A stretch of 64,000 nucleotides of DNA from Heterodera schachtii (Eukaryota; Nematoda; Chromadorea; Rhabditida; Heteroderidae). The stretch spans positions 1,304,377-1,368,376 of the forward strand of contig SIJG01000033.1 in assembly GCA_023374025.1 (NCBI GenBank), in the 5' to 3' direction. Positions within the stretch are counted from its first letter, which is position 1. Every line of letters starts with the position of its first letter. Below are positions 1-11,155 of this stretch, piece after piece. The notes beneath the pieces are model-generated. The model was given only the letters and a program-made list of their open reading frames with translations. It was not told the origin of the DNA and did no database searches. Both the position numbers and the translations under genes were made by a program.

Positions 1-154
1 ACACTAAAAACATTAAAGAAATCCAACAATATTTTAACTCAAAACCAAAAAACATTTAATTAAATAAATTTATTAAAAAAATTTTATATTTACATATATT
101 AGCAAAATAAAATTACAATTTTTGAAAATCGTACACAAATATTACACATAAGTT

Positions 155-186
155 GGTTTAATTACCCACAAAGTTGTTTCTAACTG
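155..186 (+). repeat. 32-bp direct repeat, copy 1
   Basis: This 32-bp stretch, which includes TTACCCACAAAGTTG, recurs exactly at 838-869. Flanking sequence after both copies is also loosely similar for about 150 bp (ACATAAAATAGA-type motifs), so the pair looks like an old segmental duplication rather than chance. Confidence 0.8.
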
Positions 187-837
187 TACAAAAGAAATTA
201 ATCTCAATCTAAATTAAACATTTGATAACGAAAAAAATATAATAAAAAATGAAAAAGGAAAAGAAAATAGCAACAAAAGTCATAAAATAGAAAAAAAAAG
301 ATAAAAATAAAACAAAATCCTTTGTATAAATGAATTATCTTAGTAAATATTCAGTAACTTACGCTGGTGAATAATTTAATTTTATGAAAAAATAATAATG
401 AATTATTTAACTCTTATATTAAAAATGAAATTTAAGAATGAAAGATAAAAAGATTATTTAAAAGTTAAACTGAAAACAAACGAAAATAAAGCAGTAAGTA
501 ATATTTGTCTCTTTAAAATTGCTGAGCGGTCTTATTAAATCCATAAAGGTATATGAAAAAACTATTCTCCTACATTGATAAAATAATAAATGGGCAAACC
601 CTCATTTTAGGAGATTTTAACTTTAACAAAAAAAAAATAATGAATGCGAATATTAAATTAATTATTTAAAACTTTTAAAAATAATTGTATATTAATTAAT
701 ATTGTTGAATAAAGAAAATAGAAATTCAAAAATGCATGTAAAATACAATAATAAATTAATGAAATATAGCAGATTTGTATCTGTGTTAATAAAGTAATAT
801 TTTTTAAATGAATACATACAGATTTAATATATAACGA

Positions 838-869
838 GGTTTAATTACCCACAAAGTTGTTTCTAACTG
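838..869 (+). repeat. 32-bp direct repeat, copy 2
   Basis: Second exact copy of the repeat at 155-186, same orientation, 683 bp downstream. Similarity fades gradually on the right side. Confidence 0.8.
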
Positions 870-1147
870 ATCAAGGGAATTTAATCTTAATTAAATTTAA
901 ATAAATTTTATATCGAAATAAATACATGAATAAAAATGAAAAGAAAAAACAGTAAAAAAAAATTCAACAAACTGACATAAAATAGATAATAAAAGAAAAT
1001 GAATATAATACGAAAGCCTTTTAAAAGATGTTAAATTGACCTAAAAAGTACCAAGATTATTTGTATGATTAACTCAATTAATTTATTATTGGTTAAAAAT
1101 GAGATAAACTAAATTTATCATTTTGGACAATAAAAATGAATTTGTAA

Positions 1148-1641
1148 ATATAAAATTTTTAGTATCCACTGACCTTTATCTGTATAAAGTAATAATAATT
1201 ATACAAACAAGCATTTCTTGGAAAAAAAAAAATTTTTTTTAAGTAAATTTTCTGCTCAATAATTAGGGTTATGTTTAACTGCATTTATTTAGCAAAGATT
1301 AATATTTGGATATTCAATTTTAAATTGTCTTAATTATATTTGTTATTGTTGTTTTATAATAATAATATCTTTGAAATGCATGGCTGGGATTTATATGTTT
1401 TTACATATATATTTTTGCGCTCATATGTACATATAAATAGTATTTGCAAATTGTCCAAAAATGTTCAAAATTTCTTTTTTCTTTGAAGAAAAACCCAATC
1501 ATAGAGAGCGAGAAAAAATTTAACGTCAAAAAGCACTGAAATGCTTTTTAGATTGTGCTACTATAATGGATATAGCTTTTTGTTTTAAATAACTTACTTA
1601 TATACAGATCAAAGTCAGTGGATACTGAAAATTTTATATTA
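1148..1641. repeat. Inverted-repeat pair, possible MITE
   Basis: The arm at about 1148-1187 contains AGTATCCACTGACCTTTAT. Its near-perfect reverse complement lies at about 1600-1641 (AAAGTCAGTGGATACT). The roughly 400 bp between them are AT-rich and non-coding. This arrangement fits a small non-autonomous DNA transposon. The superfamily is not assigned because the outer boundary and target duplication are unclear. Confidence 0.55.
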
Positions 1642-2084
1642 TTAATACAATGGATGTGCATTTGTAAGAGAGGGAAAAGGTAAAAGTTAAACTAATCGAA
1701 CAAAGTTATATAAAAAAAAACCCAATTGTAATATAATAATTGGATGAATTGTCCAAAAGAAAAGAAAAAATTAAATAGTGTTTCTGAATTAATTAAGTTA
1801 AGATTAAACAATTATAAGTTAAGTTTAAATTAGTAATTCAGAAAATAAAACCGAAATTATGAAAAATCCACTAAATATAATTATAAATGGTACTTTTAAT
1901 AAGCATGAATGAGAAATATGATAAATTAATAGAAGGAGCAAAATAAATTTGATTGAACACATTTAAAATTTAAAACATTTTACAGCTAAAGATTAAACAT
2001 AGTTAAATAATTTAATATTAATTACAATTAAAAGATAATTATTTTTCACAATAAAATACAAACATAAAATAATTTTAATTTTTA

Positions 2085-2230
2085 AATATTTTCCGAGCCT
2101 TCGCGCGCTCAAATGATTGGCAAGGCCCAATAATGTACTTGTTGAACCGCCAGAAAATTAATTAAAAAAGATATAAAGAGCACTTGGAATATACACCTTA
2201 ACACAAAGCATTTTAATATTTAAAATAATG
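2085..2230 (+). repeat. Diverged duplicated block, copy 1
   Basis: The block opens with AATATTTTCCGAGCCTTC and continues through a GGCAAGGCC-like stretch and ACACCTTAACACAAA. A diverged copy in the same order lies at about 3356-3500. No coding potential is seen. Confidence 0.5.
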
Positions 2231-3355
2231 AATGATTTCGACCAAAAAGGCACATTTAATATATTTAGAAAAATACGAATGCACAATTTATAAGTTAAAA
2301 TTTATAAATTACAGAATGTTGATCAGTTCATATGATCAGTGATCGCGATTGCCTCGACGAAATGATCAGAAAGAACAATGAGGGAATTGTTCAACTAAGT
2401 TTTTCAGCTAATTTGTTACTTACTCACATTTTATGCAATTTTGTTGTTGATAAAGAAAACATCAACCAGTAATGAGAATGAAAAAAAGAAAAAAGATATA
2501 TGGCAATTCTCGTAAGAAAGCCAAAAAGTTAAATGCACCTGAGAAAAAATATGTTCGATGTCCGATATTACTTCGTGATTTTATAATCTTTAAATGAAGC
2601 CTAATAAATTAATGATTAAAGAGCTAATAATTTCAAAAAAAAAAGCTTTATAACTTTTGTGGACACATTAAAACTTGCAAAAAAAAAAGATAAGAAATCA
2701 CAGAAATTAATTTTATTATTTATTTTTAAAAATTAAACTTTGAAATAACAAACTAAGATTAAAATATAATTAATTTAAGTTTAAAATTAGGAATTCCAAA
2801 AAGAAAAGCAAAATTCAAATACACCAAAAATCCACCAAAAAATAATTATAAATGGGCAATTGAATCACCAAGAATTTAATGAAAAAATAATATTCAGAGC
2901 ACCTTTAATTAATTTAAAAAAAAGTTTTCTTATTAATGACAGTAAAATGGAAATTAAAAAATAAAAGAACAGACGCGAAAGACGGTACTTTGAGATTAAA
3001 CAAAACTTATTATTATTTTTATCTTTAATTTAAAATAAAAAATGAAACCCAAGATGGGAAGAAAAAAATTTTTGTGTAATTATAAATGTAATATTTTAAT
3101 AAAAGCTGAGTGAAATATGATAAATTAATAAAAGGACCAAAATAAAATTTTTTATAAAAAAAATTTCAAATATTCATATTCATCAGTGGCAAGACAAAAT
3201 ATTGTTCATGAAAATTATTTAACTTATAATTAACTTAAGTTTATATAAGATAAATTAATCGTAGAACCAAAATAAACTTACTTTAGCTAAAAATTAAACT
3301 TAAAATGTCCATTAAAATGGTCATTTTTTCAACAACAGAAATCCTAATTTATTTA

Positions 3356-3500
3356 ATATTTTCCGAGCCTTCTCGTGCTTCAAACACAGGCAACGGAAGG
3401 CCTGTTAATTCACTTACACCTCCATAATGACCAAGGATTAATAAAGAATATTAGAGCATTTTGAATACACATATTAATACAAATCTTTTAAAAAATATAT
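3356..3500 (+). repeat. Diverged duplicated block, copy 2
   Basis: Starts with the same AATATTTTCCGAGCCTTC motif as 2085-2230 and keeps the order of short matching segments, with many substitutions and small indels. Old duplication or two insertions of one repeat family. Confidence 0.5.
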
Positions 3501-5440
3501 TAAAATAATAAAATATAATTTTAATCAAAAAAGCATATTTATTTTTAAAAAATGTTTAACATAATATTCAACAAAGGCAAGGCAAAGAAAAAATCGTTAA
3601 AATAAAATAAAGTACCTCTTTTTTGTACTTTTAATACACGGATTTTGAGCAAAGTAATTGATGCAACTCATTTGTCAGTACAAAAGCCTTCAAAAAAATT
3701 TACACACATTTTTTAATAAAAAATTTACAAAAGACAGTTTTTCCAAATTTTACAAAATTTAAAACCCTAAAATATTTAGGCATTAAACTAAATGCAATAG
3801 AATGGGTTGTGTGAAAGATTTTGCATAGGAGCAAAAAAATTTAATGCTAAAATCAACAAACATTCCTAGCATTATACACATAATTGGGTTTTCTACTCTA
3901 CTTACTAAATTCCGCAATCATTTTAAAATTAATTCAAAAAATTGCAAAAAATTCGTTAAGGAATTAACAATTCACATAATAAATTTGATAAAGATAAGAA
4001 AAGTCGATTTTATAAAAAATAAAACAAAGCCAAACAAATTTTATATAAAAACGATATTCATTTTCGAGTGTTAATTTGTGGGAGTTGAAATTTGAGAAAG
4101 AATGGCGGTGATTTAAGGTCTGAACCGGTGACATTCTAATTTAAAAAAGAATTTATAAACTTGCTTTATTTTCCGGTCCAGCAATTATTTTCCGGTCCAG
4201 CAATTCGGTTCCAATTTTGGGTAATATTTTTATTTACTTTTTTAATTACATATAAAGAAAAATGAGAAGTTTTAGGTTTTTTTTTATTGTATCTCGTGAG
4301 TACGTGTAAAAATAAGAAATAAAAAATAAAATTGTAATGATAGGCGACGCTAACTTTATGCTGCTTTGTGATTATATTGGAAAAACATTTGGTAATAATT
4401 TTCACGAGGGGGCTGCTCAAAACTACATAAAAGTATCAAAAACTAACCAAAGCCAAATTTTATTTAAGTTTAAAAAATAACAATTTGCACATGCTTTCAA
4501 ATGGGATTTAATTATATATTGCCATTGAAATGGGAACGATTTAATATAATTATTACATATTTTAAGTTTTTAATGTTTTGGTTGTTGGCATTGTTTTGTT
4601 ATTTTATTTTTCTACCCGTTAGACGATTGTCGTATTTGGTTTAATTCCTAATTTGTGACTTTAATTTAAATTTGCTTTTACCACTAAAAGCTCAGTAGCT
4701 ACAAATAATCAATTGATAAATTCAATTAATTAAGCGAAAGATTATGAAGTCATTAATGATAGTCAATCGGACTAAATTTGACAAATTAATCAACTATGTT
4801 TTGTCTTAATTTTAAAATTTATTTTATATATTTTTACCTAATTAGATTTTTTGCCCATCCTCAACTTGCTCCGCATCAGTCTTTTCTTTGCTCCATGCGG
4901 AAATTAAGACAGAAACACAGAGAAAGAAAATAGCAGCAAAAGAGGGCGCTGATAGTGTGATAAAGTGAGGAATTTATTACTTAAATGCATTTCAATAGTG
5001 GTTGAGTGTGATCAATGAATATTTTCTCGTAGATCATTTGCCTTAATTACCTGAAAATTTAACTCATTCGCTTTTGTCCGCTATAGAGCTGGTTTTATAA
5101 TGTTAAACTTGGTGAAATGGATTAATTAATCCAAGTGCCGCGGCACGGGGACCCAATTTTCTTGCGTTTCGGCGAAAGATTTGTGCTTAATGGATAGAAC
5201 CGTATTTCACGCCTTTAAGCCCACTCCACGACAATAATATTTTTTAATTCATCAAGGGAGAGGAAAGAGAAAAAAGGAAAACAAAAGAAAATAAGAAATT
5301 TGATAATAAATTTGTTTTTGTGAAAAAGCGCGCCTTAAAAAAACTGTCTCTCTCCCCCCCCCCCTCCCCTTTAACGTACGTTTCCAATCGAATTGAAAGA
5401 CTTTAGTATCATTCAAAAGCACTTGATGAGGCGATTAGCA

Positions 5441-6285
5441 AGTTTATTTATTTATTGAGCAAACCGCAAGGCAAATATACTTGCACTTATAGCGGAAAAC
5501 ATAGTAATGAACACAGATAAAAAAAAATGAAATAAAGTCAAGTCAATATCACAATACATACCATACATAAAATTTAAAAAATGAGATGAGATGAGATGAA
5601 CCACCACCACTCAGGACTTATTTTTTGTATAAAATTCTTTCATAAGATTTTTAAATTTATTTAAACCTGATATTTCCATAACTGTTTTGGGTAAGCAGTT
5701 CCATGGATTAATTGTTCGAATAAAGAAATTATTCCGAGATTTATTACTGAATCTTTTGTTTTGAATCCTAAATGTTTTTCGTTGCGATCTTGAAGAAAAT
5801 TCGAAATATTTTTTTGGGTCTAAATGAGTTAAGCCCCTAATTATTTTGAAAGTCATATTCATATCAGTGAGCGACCTTCGAATACTTAATTTCTCCAATT
5901 TGCAAATTTCAAGTCTTTTTTCATATGGTGCCGCCTTGAGGCCACATTTTTTGTATACAATTCTTGTGAAATATTTTTGAACCTTTTCTATTCTTTTACT
6001 CGGTTCTTTTACGGGGACATTCCATACTTCGGATGCGTATTCGAGGTGAGGTCTGATATAGCTTTTATATGCTAGTATTAAGGTACTGATATTCCTTGTT
6101 TTTAATATTTTTAAAATTTGATATGCCTTGTAATAGGCCGCCTTTAAAATTTTTGAAATATGAATGCCAAATGAGAGCTTTTGATCAACCAAAACTCCCA
6201 GATCACGGACACAATCTACGCTTAAAATTACTTTCTCGCCAATTTTATACTCATGTTTAGGATTATTTTTTCCTAAAAAAATGAA
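5441..6285 (-). mobile_element. 5'-truncated LINE (non-LTR retrotransposon)
   Basis: On the minus strand a reverse-transcriptase C-terminal reading frame (6282-5611) is followed by a 3' UTR with a short pentamer repeat (CATCT-like, about 5580-5600) and a TTGCCTTGCGGTTTGCTCAATAAATAAAT-type end near 5441-5480. Short 3' tandem repeats and an AATA-rich tail are usual for CR1/Jockey-type LINEs. Only the last part of the polymerase ORF is present, as expected for target-primed reverse transcription that stopped early. No endonuclease domain is present. Confidence 0.75.
5611..6282 (-). pseudogene. LINE reverse transcriptase, C-terminal fragment
   Basis: The open frame has an internal Met at 6192, but the same frame continues upstream to about 6282 without a start codon. 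The upstream part reads as the conserved RDLGV-VD segment that follows the catalytic palm in LINE polymerases. Downstream come the thumb and C-terminal signatures: YIRPHLEYASEVWN, then KRIEKVQKYFTRIVYKK, then YEKRLEICKLEKLSIRR. These are typical of CR1/Jockey/RTE-type ORF2 proteins. It ends at a normal stop. The YxDD catalytic core is missing, so the fragment cannot act as a polymerase. Family recognition is strong. The exact clade is not resolved. Confidence 0.8.
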
Positions 6286-7401
6286 TTATTGTCACTAAAT
6301 ACTGGATATGAATATTAAAAGTATATTTTGGGTAGGGAGAGAAAAATAAATAGCGATTCATTAGTAAAAGTTCTTGACCAAAACTGCGAAAGCTATTTTC
6401 AAAAGAAAATCCATTACTTAAAAAGTATCGGTCAAAAATCAAAATCGATTTTCCAAAAACAATATTAGGAAAATTAAGGACAGAGAAAGAGACAACGGAA
6501 TGTTGACTTCATAATAATATTGGTCACACTTGGTAATAAGAGAAAAACAATTCGCATCAATATTAAGTATGTATGAAAAATAAAACTAAACAATTCAATT
6601 CAAAAAAGAAAAAAAAAACCGAAAAAAACTTCACGAATCAAAAGATATTCCCTTTTTTGAATACTTTTTTCATATTTGCGCTTCCTGCGATTTTTGTGGC
6701 TAAAACTCCAGTCAAAGTTTCGTTTAAATATAAATGTGACCAAATATGGGTTTTTCGTCACATTTCTTTTACTTTATGTTTTTGACTTTAATGTTTATGA
6801 GAAATTGCTTTTTTTAGAAAGGTTTCCCATTTTTGGTCACTTTCTGATGGCTTTTAAGTACTAAATTAATTAGGTTCTATTGTCTTTATGAGTCCAAACG
6901 CATTTAATGAGTCCTTCAATTAACCTTACCTGGTTTTATACAATAACTTTGTTCATATTCGAACAAACTCTTTCTTTTTGGTATCATTCGAAAGCACAAA
7001 TTCTGAAATACGAAACAAAAGAATGCTAAATTTAAAAAAATTATAAAAAAATAATCATCAAATTCTTAATCAATCAAATCTTATTTGGCAATTGCTAAAA
7101 GCACTGAGATTTCTATATTTTAGCTTCTTTAGGCTTTTTGTTTTCGAATAATATCAAAAAATGGGGTTTGTTCGAACTAAACAAAGTAAATAAAACCAGA
7201 TATGGTTAATTGATTGGACTCATAGAGTGCTATAGATAGAGCCATAAATTAACAAATTTGGCTGTTTTTACGTCGTTTAAAAATTCTTGCCCTATTAATG
7301 TGAAATATTAAAAACTCAAATCCTTATTTTTGTTTCTGTTTATAAAATTTGGTTTTGTTTCAGTTTTTATTTTTCCTCTTAAGATTCAACCGATTCCTTA
7401 A
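6286..7401. other. Non-coding upstream region of the SPRY gene
   Basis: AT-rich, no supported coding sequence. A copy of the dispersed motif GGTATCATTCGAAAGC lies at about 6979, also present at 48618 and inverted near 49780 in a foldback element. The last few hundred bases presumably contain the promoter and 5' UTR of the gene starting at 7402, but no clear core promoter element or trans-splice acceptor can be singled out. Confidence 0.5.
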
Positions 7402-8585
7402 ATGCCTAAACGAAACTCAAATGCCAATGGCAATGGCCAAACTGAGGGAAGCCCAGGGCCTTCTGCCGAAAAATTTGCTAAAATAAAGCTTGAAAACGTA
7501 GGTTTTGTTTGAGAAAGGCTCTTTTTGTGGGTTATTAGAATACTTAAGACATGAAACAATTAGAGAATTTCATAATCACAAAAATAAAAGGAGAAGTGGG
7601 GGACGACAATTTGGTTAACATTTTGCAAAATGTCAAAAACAAGATTTAGCGCTCCTTTTTTTGTTGGCACTTATTTTCAAAATTTTAAATAAATGAAATT
7701 TATAAAGAAAATATCGAATTTCAATAAATTTCTGTGGCAATTTTCAGAGGGTACTTAAAGCTGAACTGCAGCAACGAGAAATGATGGATGAACTCAATGC
7801 ATTAAAGAAGAAAGTTGCGGAAATGGAACAGCAAAAAGAGGCGGAGAAGGGAAAATACGGTAAAGGAAAAAGACAAAGGAAATTTAAAAACAAATTGGGA
7901 AAATAAAAAATAAATAAGAAAATTAGGATTTTTATTTTAGTATATAAAAAGTTTAAAGAGATTTTCATATTACAGTTTCCATTGATCAGTTTAAAAAGCT
8001 GAAAGAAGACCAGCAGAAAGCAATTTTGGAAGAAATTGGCAAAATGGAGAAGAGACAGAAACAGCAGAGAGAAAAAGTGACGAATGGTGAGGGCTAACCT
8101 TAAGTTTCGTTGTGTGGAACTAATAATTGTGCTAATCCATTCCATATCATTAAATAGTAAAAAGGTTCATTCCACTAAAAATTTATATTAAATTTTTTAA
8201 ATTATTTTGGACTTGGATCAATGCTTTAGTTTCCTATAGGATCCAAGAAATTTTCAAAACCAAGAATTGACAAATACTTATTTAAGCATTGGCTGGCCAA
8301 ATCAAACAGTTGAAGGATGACCAAAACAAATGTTTGGAAAGAACCATTGGATTGGAAAAAGAACAGGCGAAAGCGAAAGGCAAATACGGTAAAGGAACTT
8401 AACAATACCCAAATAAATACAGTATAAATCAATACAGTATGAATATAATTACAATTTATGTATTAAAAATATTCTATTAAGTTTCTGCGGACCATTTTGA
8501 ACAGATGCAAATTGATCAGAAGAAGGCACTTTTGGGAAAAATTGTTCAATTGGAAAATAACATGAAAAAACAACAGCAGAAAATG
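7402..8585 (+). CDS. Coiled-coil/SPRY protein, exons 1-5 (N-terminal half)
   Basis: Exons 7402-7497, 7748-7859, 7976-8086, 8287-8388 and 8482-8585 join in phase (0,1,1,1,0) into 173 codons and continue in exon 6 at 19566. The start is the first ATG of an open exon, MPKRNSNANGNGQ, with no signal peptide. This argues against a secreted SPRYSEC-type effector. Exons 2-5 encode a highly charged Q/K/E-rich coiled coil. Exons 2 and 4 both end in K-G-K-Y, and exons 3 and 5 both begin V-S-x-D-x-F, so a two-exon unit has been tandemly duplicated. All introns in this half have GT-AG borders. Role inferred: oligomerisation or scaffold segment in front of the SPRY domain. No exact orthologue is recognised. 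Confidence 0.75.
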
Positions 8586-8732
8586 GTAAATAATTAGAGG
8601 AAGGGAAAACCGTAATGAATTAATTAAATTAAAAAAACAGTTTTAAACCCTGTGGACAAAATTCAATGAATTTTCTAGCGTGAGCGGTACCGGGATTTTT
8701 CAATAACGGTTACCAATACTGACCAGCTAGCT

Positions 8733-8741
8733 AATGCGATT
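8733..8741. repeat. 9-bp direct repeat, left side of BEL element
   Basis: AATGCGATT immediately precedes the left LTR (TGTGGGAC...) and is repeated exactly after the right LTR at 19059-19067. It is the apparent target-site duplication and shows that the element is a single complete insertion into the SPRY-gene intron. Confidence 0.8.
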
Positions 8742-9527
8742 TGTGGGACACACAGAGAACGGGCAAGCGAAATTCAGGGAAAACGAGGGGGGTTTGGCTC
8801 GGTCCTGGTGCCGAACGGTCAAAGCCCGAAAAATGGAAGGAAAATGGGCCCAAAACAGTAGGTGATGACTTTGGGGACAGAAATGGGTACAAGCGGCTGA
8901 AGGAGCCGCCGGGCAAAGAAAAATTGGAAAGCCCAAGGGGAGGGCCAAATGTGAAGCAAAAGCGAAATGCGACAAAAATTGGAAAATGAATGAACGCAAA
9001 TTATTTTTTTTGTTGGTTTTATTTGGGTTTTTTGTGAAAATTGCCAAAAGAAATGAAATTGGTGAAAAAAGAAATGGTGAGATTTCATCTGAGTTTGTCG
9101 AAAACGAATGGCCGGAGAGAAGGCGATAATGTGGTGGGGCCTCCTTTCTTTTTATATGCGTGTCTGGGTGGGCAGAATGGGCGGGATCAGAGCAAGGGCC
9201 AATGGATGAGCAACGAATTGGGGCGGGTGGGATGGCGAGCAGCGAAGTGGCGAGGCAGGGATGGGCCATCGGCATTGGATGATGAGATTGGCGTCGGGGC
9301 GATGGCGGAACGAATGGTGAACATCAACAAATCAGTCCAAGATTGCTCTGATAGCATTGAGATGACAAAATGCCTGTGGGATTATTGAAAAAAGGTGGGA
9401 GGGAAAGTGGGCCAAGCCCGAAGATTAGCACGAAATGTTTATGTTGAAATTTCCCCCCAATTTTTAAGGATTAACATTAAGGATTTTTTTTGTTTTATTT
9501 TTATTTTAAAATAGTTTGTCGAAGACA
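8742..9527 (-). repeat. 3' LTR of BEL element (left)
   Basis: 786 bp. On the minus strand it begins TGTCTTCGAC and ends GTGTCCCACA, the usual TG...CA. It matches 18201-19058 along its whole length with scattered substitutions. It lacks one copy of a roughly 60-bp GC-rich unit (GCATTG...GATGATGAGATTGGCGTCGG) that is tandemly doubled in the other LTR. Open frames inside it are compositional and not treated as genes. Confidence 0.9.
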
Positions 9528-9560
9528 AAGCCTCCCCGGCCTCCCCGCAAAAAGAAAAAG
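9528..9560 (-). other. Polypurine-tract candidate of BEL element
   Basis: Directly inside the 3' LTR the minus strand reads GCGGGGAGGCCGGGGAGGC, a purine-rich block in the position where plus-strand DNA synthesis is primed in LTR elements. It is interrupted by cytosines, so either it is mutated or only the GGGGAGG portion is used. Confidence 0.45.
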
Positions 9561-9573
9561 GGGGGGGGGAGAC

Positions 9574-10173
9574 TTAAACAGACGCGGGGCGCGCCTCCAC
9601 CGCTGCGCTGGCGATGTCCTTCGGCCCTTGAATGGGCTCAATCTCAACCACTGGAGGAGCCGCAGCCGTCGGAGCATCAGCCAGTATTGGGTTGCTCACA
9701 ACTCCAATTGGTGGCACAACGCCTGCTTTGGGTTTCCCAACGGCCACACCTTTAATGTCTCTAAGGGGAATTGGGGCCGGGCCCTGCTGACGGCGAGGGC
9801 GCTTACGCTGGCGCTTATCATACCCATGCTTAAAACGCCCCGTGACCTGATTAGTTATTTGGTTGGCGGTAACGACCGAAACCAATCTCTCCAACAGTGC
9901 TCGCTGACGCTTGGACTCTACCACCAGCTCAGAGAGAGCTTCATTCATGCATCCCCACTGACGGCGGCTAGCTGGGTCAGCAGGCGCCAGCACATGCCCA
10001 TGATGGGGTGGGGCCAAGTGGGCATTGCTAGGCGGTTGTTGATCAATCACCCCTAAAGGACCGTTAGAGAGAGGGTGTTGCGCAACTAAAAAGTATTGGT
10101 TAGAGTGTTGGGTGGAGGCATAGAAGGATTGATTAGGGTAAGAAGGGATGTTGTTGTTGTTCATGGTGTTCAA
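9574..10173 (-). CDS. Accessory ORF of BEL element, unknown function
   Basis: A 199-codon ORF between env and the 3' LTR, a position where most BEL/Pao elements have nothing. It begins MNTMNNNN and has an Asn/Gln/Ser-rich N-terminus, a proline/alanine/histidine stretch, a short amphipathic segment (ESKRQRALLERLVSVV, about residues 86-101) that could form a coiled coil, then a strongly basic cluster KRQRKRPRRQQ (about 120-130) that looks like a nuclear-localisation or nucleic-acid-binding signal, and a Pro/Ala/Val-rich tail. No cysteines suggest a zinc finger and there is no membrane segment. No family is recognised. A regulatory or RNA/DNA-binding accessory protein is inference only. Unlike pol and env, this frame is intact. 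Confidence 0.6.
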   Translation of the reverse strand: MNTMNNNNIPSYPNQSFYASTQHSNQYFLVAQHPLSNGPLGVIDQQPPSNAHLAPPHHGHVLAPADPASRRQWGCMNEALSELVVESKRQRALLERLVSVVTANQITNQVTGRFKHGYDKRQRKRPRRQQGPAPIPLRDIKGVAVGKPKAGVVPPIGVVSNPILADAPTAAAPPVVEIEPIQGPKDIASAAVEARPASV

Positions 10174-10288
10174 TTGGTGAGAAATTGTTCGTTATGCTAA
10201 AAATAACACTAAAATATACGTACGAATTTATTGAAAATTCTTAAAGAGGAAAAAAAGGAGGGCGGGGGAAGAGGGGAAGCGGTATTCT

Positions 10289-11155
10289 TCAAATCGTGCC
10301 CGCAGGATGGTGCCTGTTTCGCGCGCTCGGTGAGCGCCTCCTGACTGCACTGTCCACAATAGCCACTGCGGATGCCTGGGGACAACAGCAGACCGTCAAT
10401 GCCGCTATGGGGCAATACCGAATGGTGAGAAAAAGGAGAATGAGCCACGCCAAGCAGATTACAATGGCAAATAGAGCCTGTGGAAGCGATCCCACAGATC
10501 GGAAAAGGGCTAACTGAATCTGAGGGAAGGTCACCCCTCCGGTGTAAATGCCCTTCCCTCCCTTGGCCGTACTGATGGGGGAGTACTCTTCGCTTTTCAC
10601 CAAAAAGTACATTAAAGTTCCTTCTAATTTGAATGTGGTCTTCTCCCCGAGGCAATCGACACGACAATTGGTTTTGACTTCGGGGTGGGCCCAGGAAAGG
10701 ACTACTGAGTGAGGGAGGCCCTTGGGTGTACACCGTGTTACCCACATAGTCCCGTCCGTACACTCAATACTGGCAAAGGATTCTCCATTAGATGAGGCAC
10801 ATGAATAGTTAAATCTCCCGCCTGTCCTACAACTGTGGCATCCCAAAAGCCGACCCGGTGTAACTGTACATTTTGTGGGTGAATGTTTAATGGCCAAGTG
10901 GGTCCGGTCCATTTTTACAACCAAATTTATTGGTGAGTATGGAAAAGAGACCCATATTTTTGCGTCCCTGTGGAAAACTTGGAGTTGGCCAAATCGATTG
11001 GGCAGTCTTAAAAGTGGGTCCCTAAGGGCACTTTCTACGTCGTGGTCCCGGCACCTGCATTTGACAACCGCTGCCTCATGATGAGTGTGACACGAGTGGC
11101 ACACCTCCGGGGGAGAGCGCACCTCAAGCGTTCGGCCGACAATGCCGAGGGGCAA
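10289..11155 (-). pseudogene. Env-like glycoprotein, C-terminal part (frame-broken)
   Basis: This frame continues the envelope-like protein of the preceding frame (11035-13224) after a frame change between about 11035 and 11155. It has a cysteine-rich ectodomain segment (CHSC near residue 106, then paired cysteines to about residue 168) and one transmembrane segment at about 228-247, followed by a short cysteine-containing tail. Cysteine spacing and layout resemble the C-terminal part of phlebovirus Gc (Phlebo_G2), the class II fusion protein family reported for envelopes of nematode BEL elements such as Cer7 and Tas. The initial Met is probably not used. As it stands the glycoprotein cannot be made as one chain. 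Confidence 0.65.

Larger units (their letters stand above)
1..5440. other. AT-rich gene-free region with old duplicated blocks
   Basis: No coding region can be supported here. The few open frames are short, lysine/asparagine/isoleucine-rich by base composition, and resemble no known family. The stretch holds an exact 32-bp direct repeat (155-186 and 838-869), an inverted-repeat pair (1148-1187 with 1600-1641), a diverged duplicated block (2085-2230 and 3356-3500), a tandem 19-bp duplication near 4166-4205 containing CCGGTCCAGCAAT twice, and a pyrimidine run (about 5345-5370). Confidence 0.7.

Noticed and set aside
8727..9388. Several open frames of 60-180 codons in the left LTR (and matching ones in the right LTR)
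   Set aside because: GC-rich LTR DNA gives overlapping frames on both strands. They are not conserved between the two LTRs and resemble no protein.
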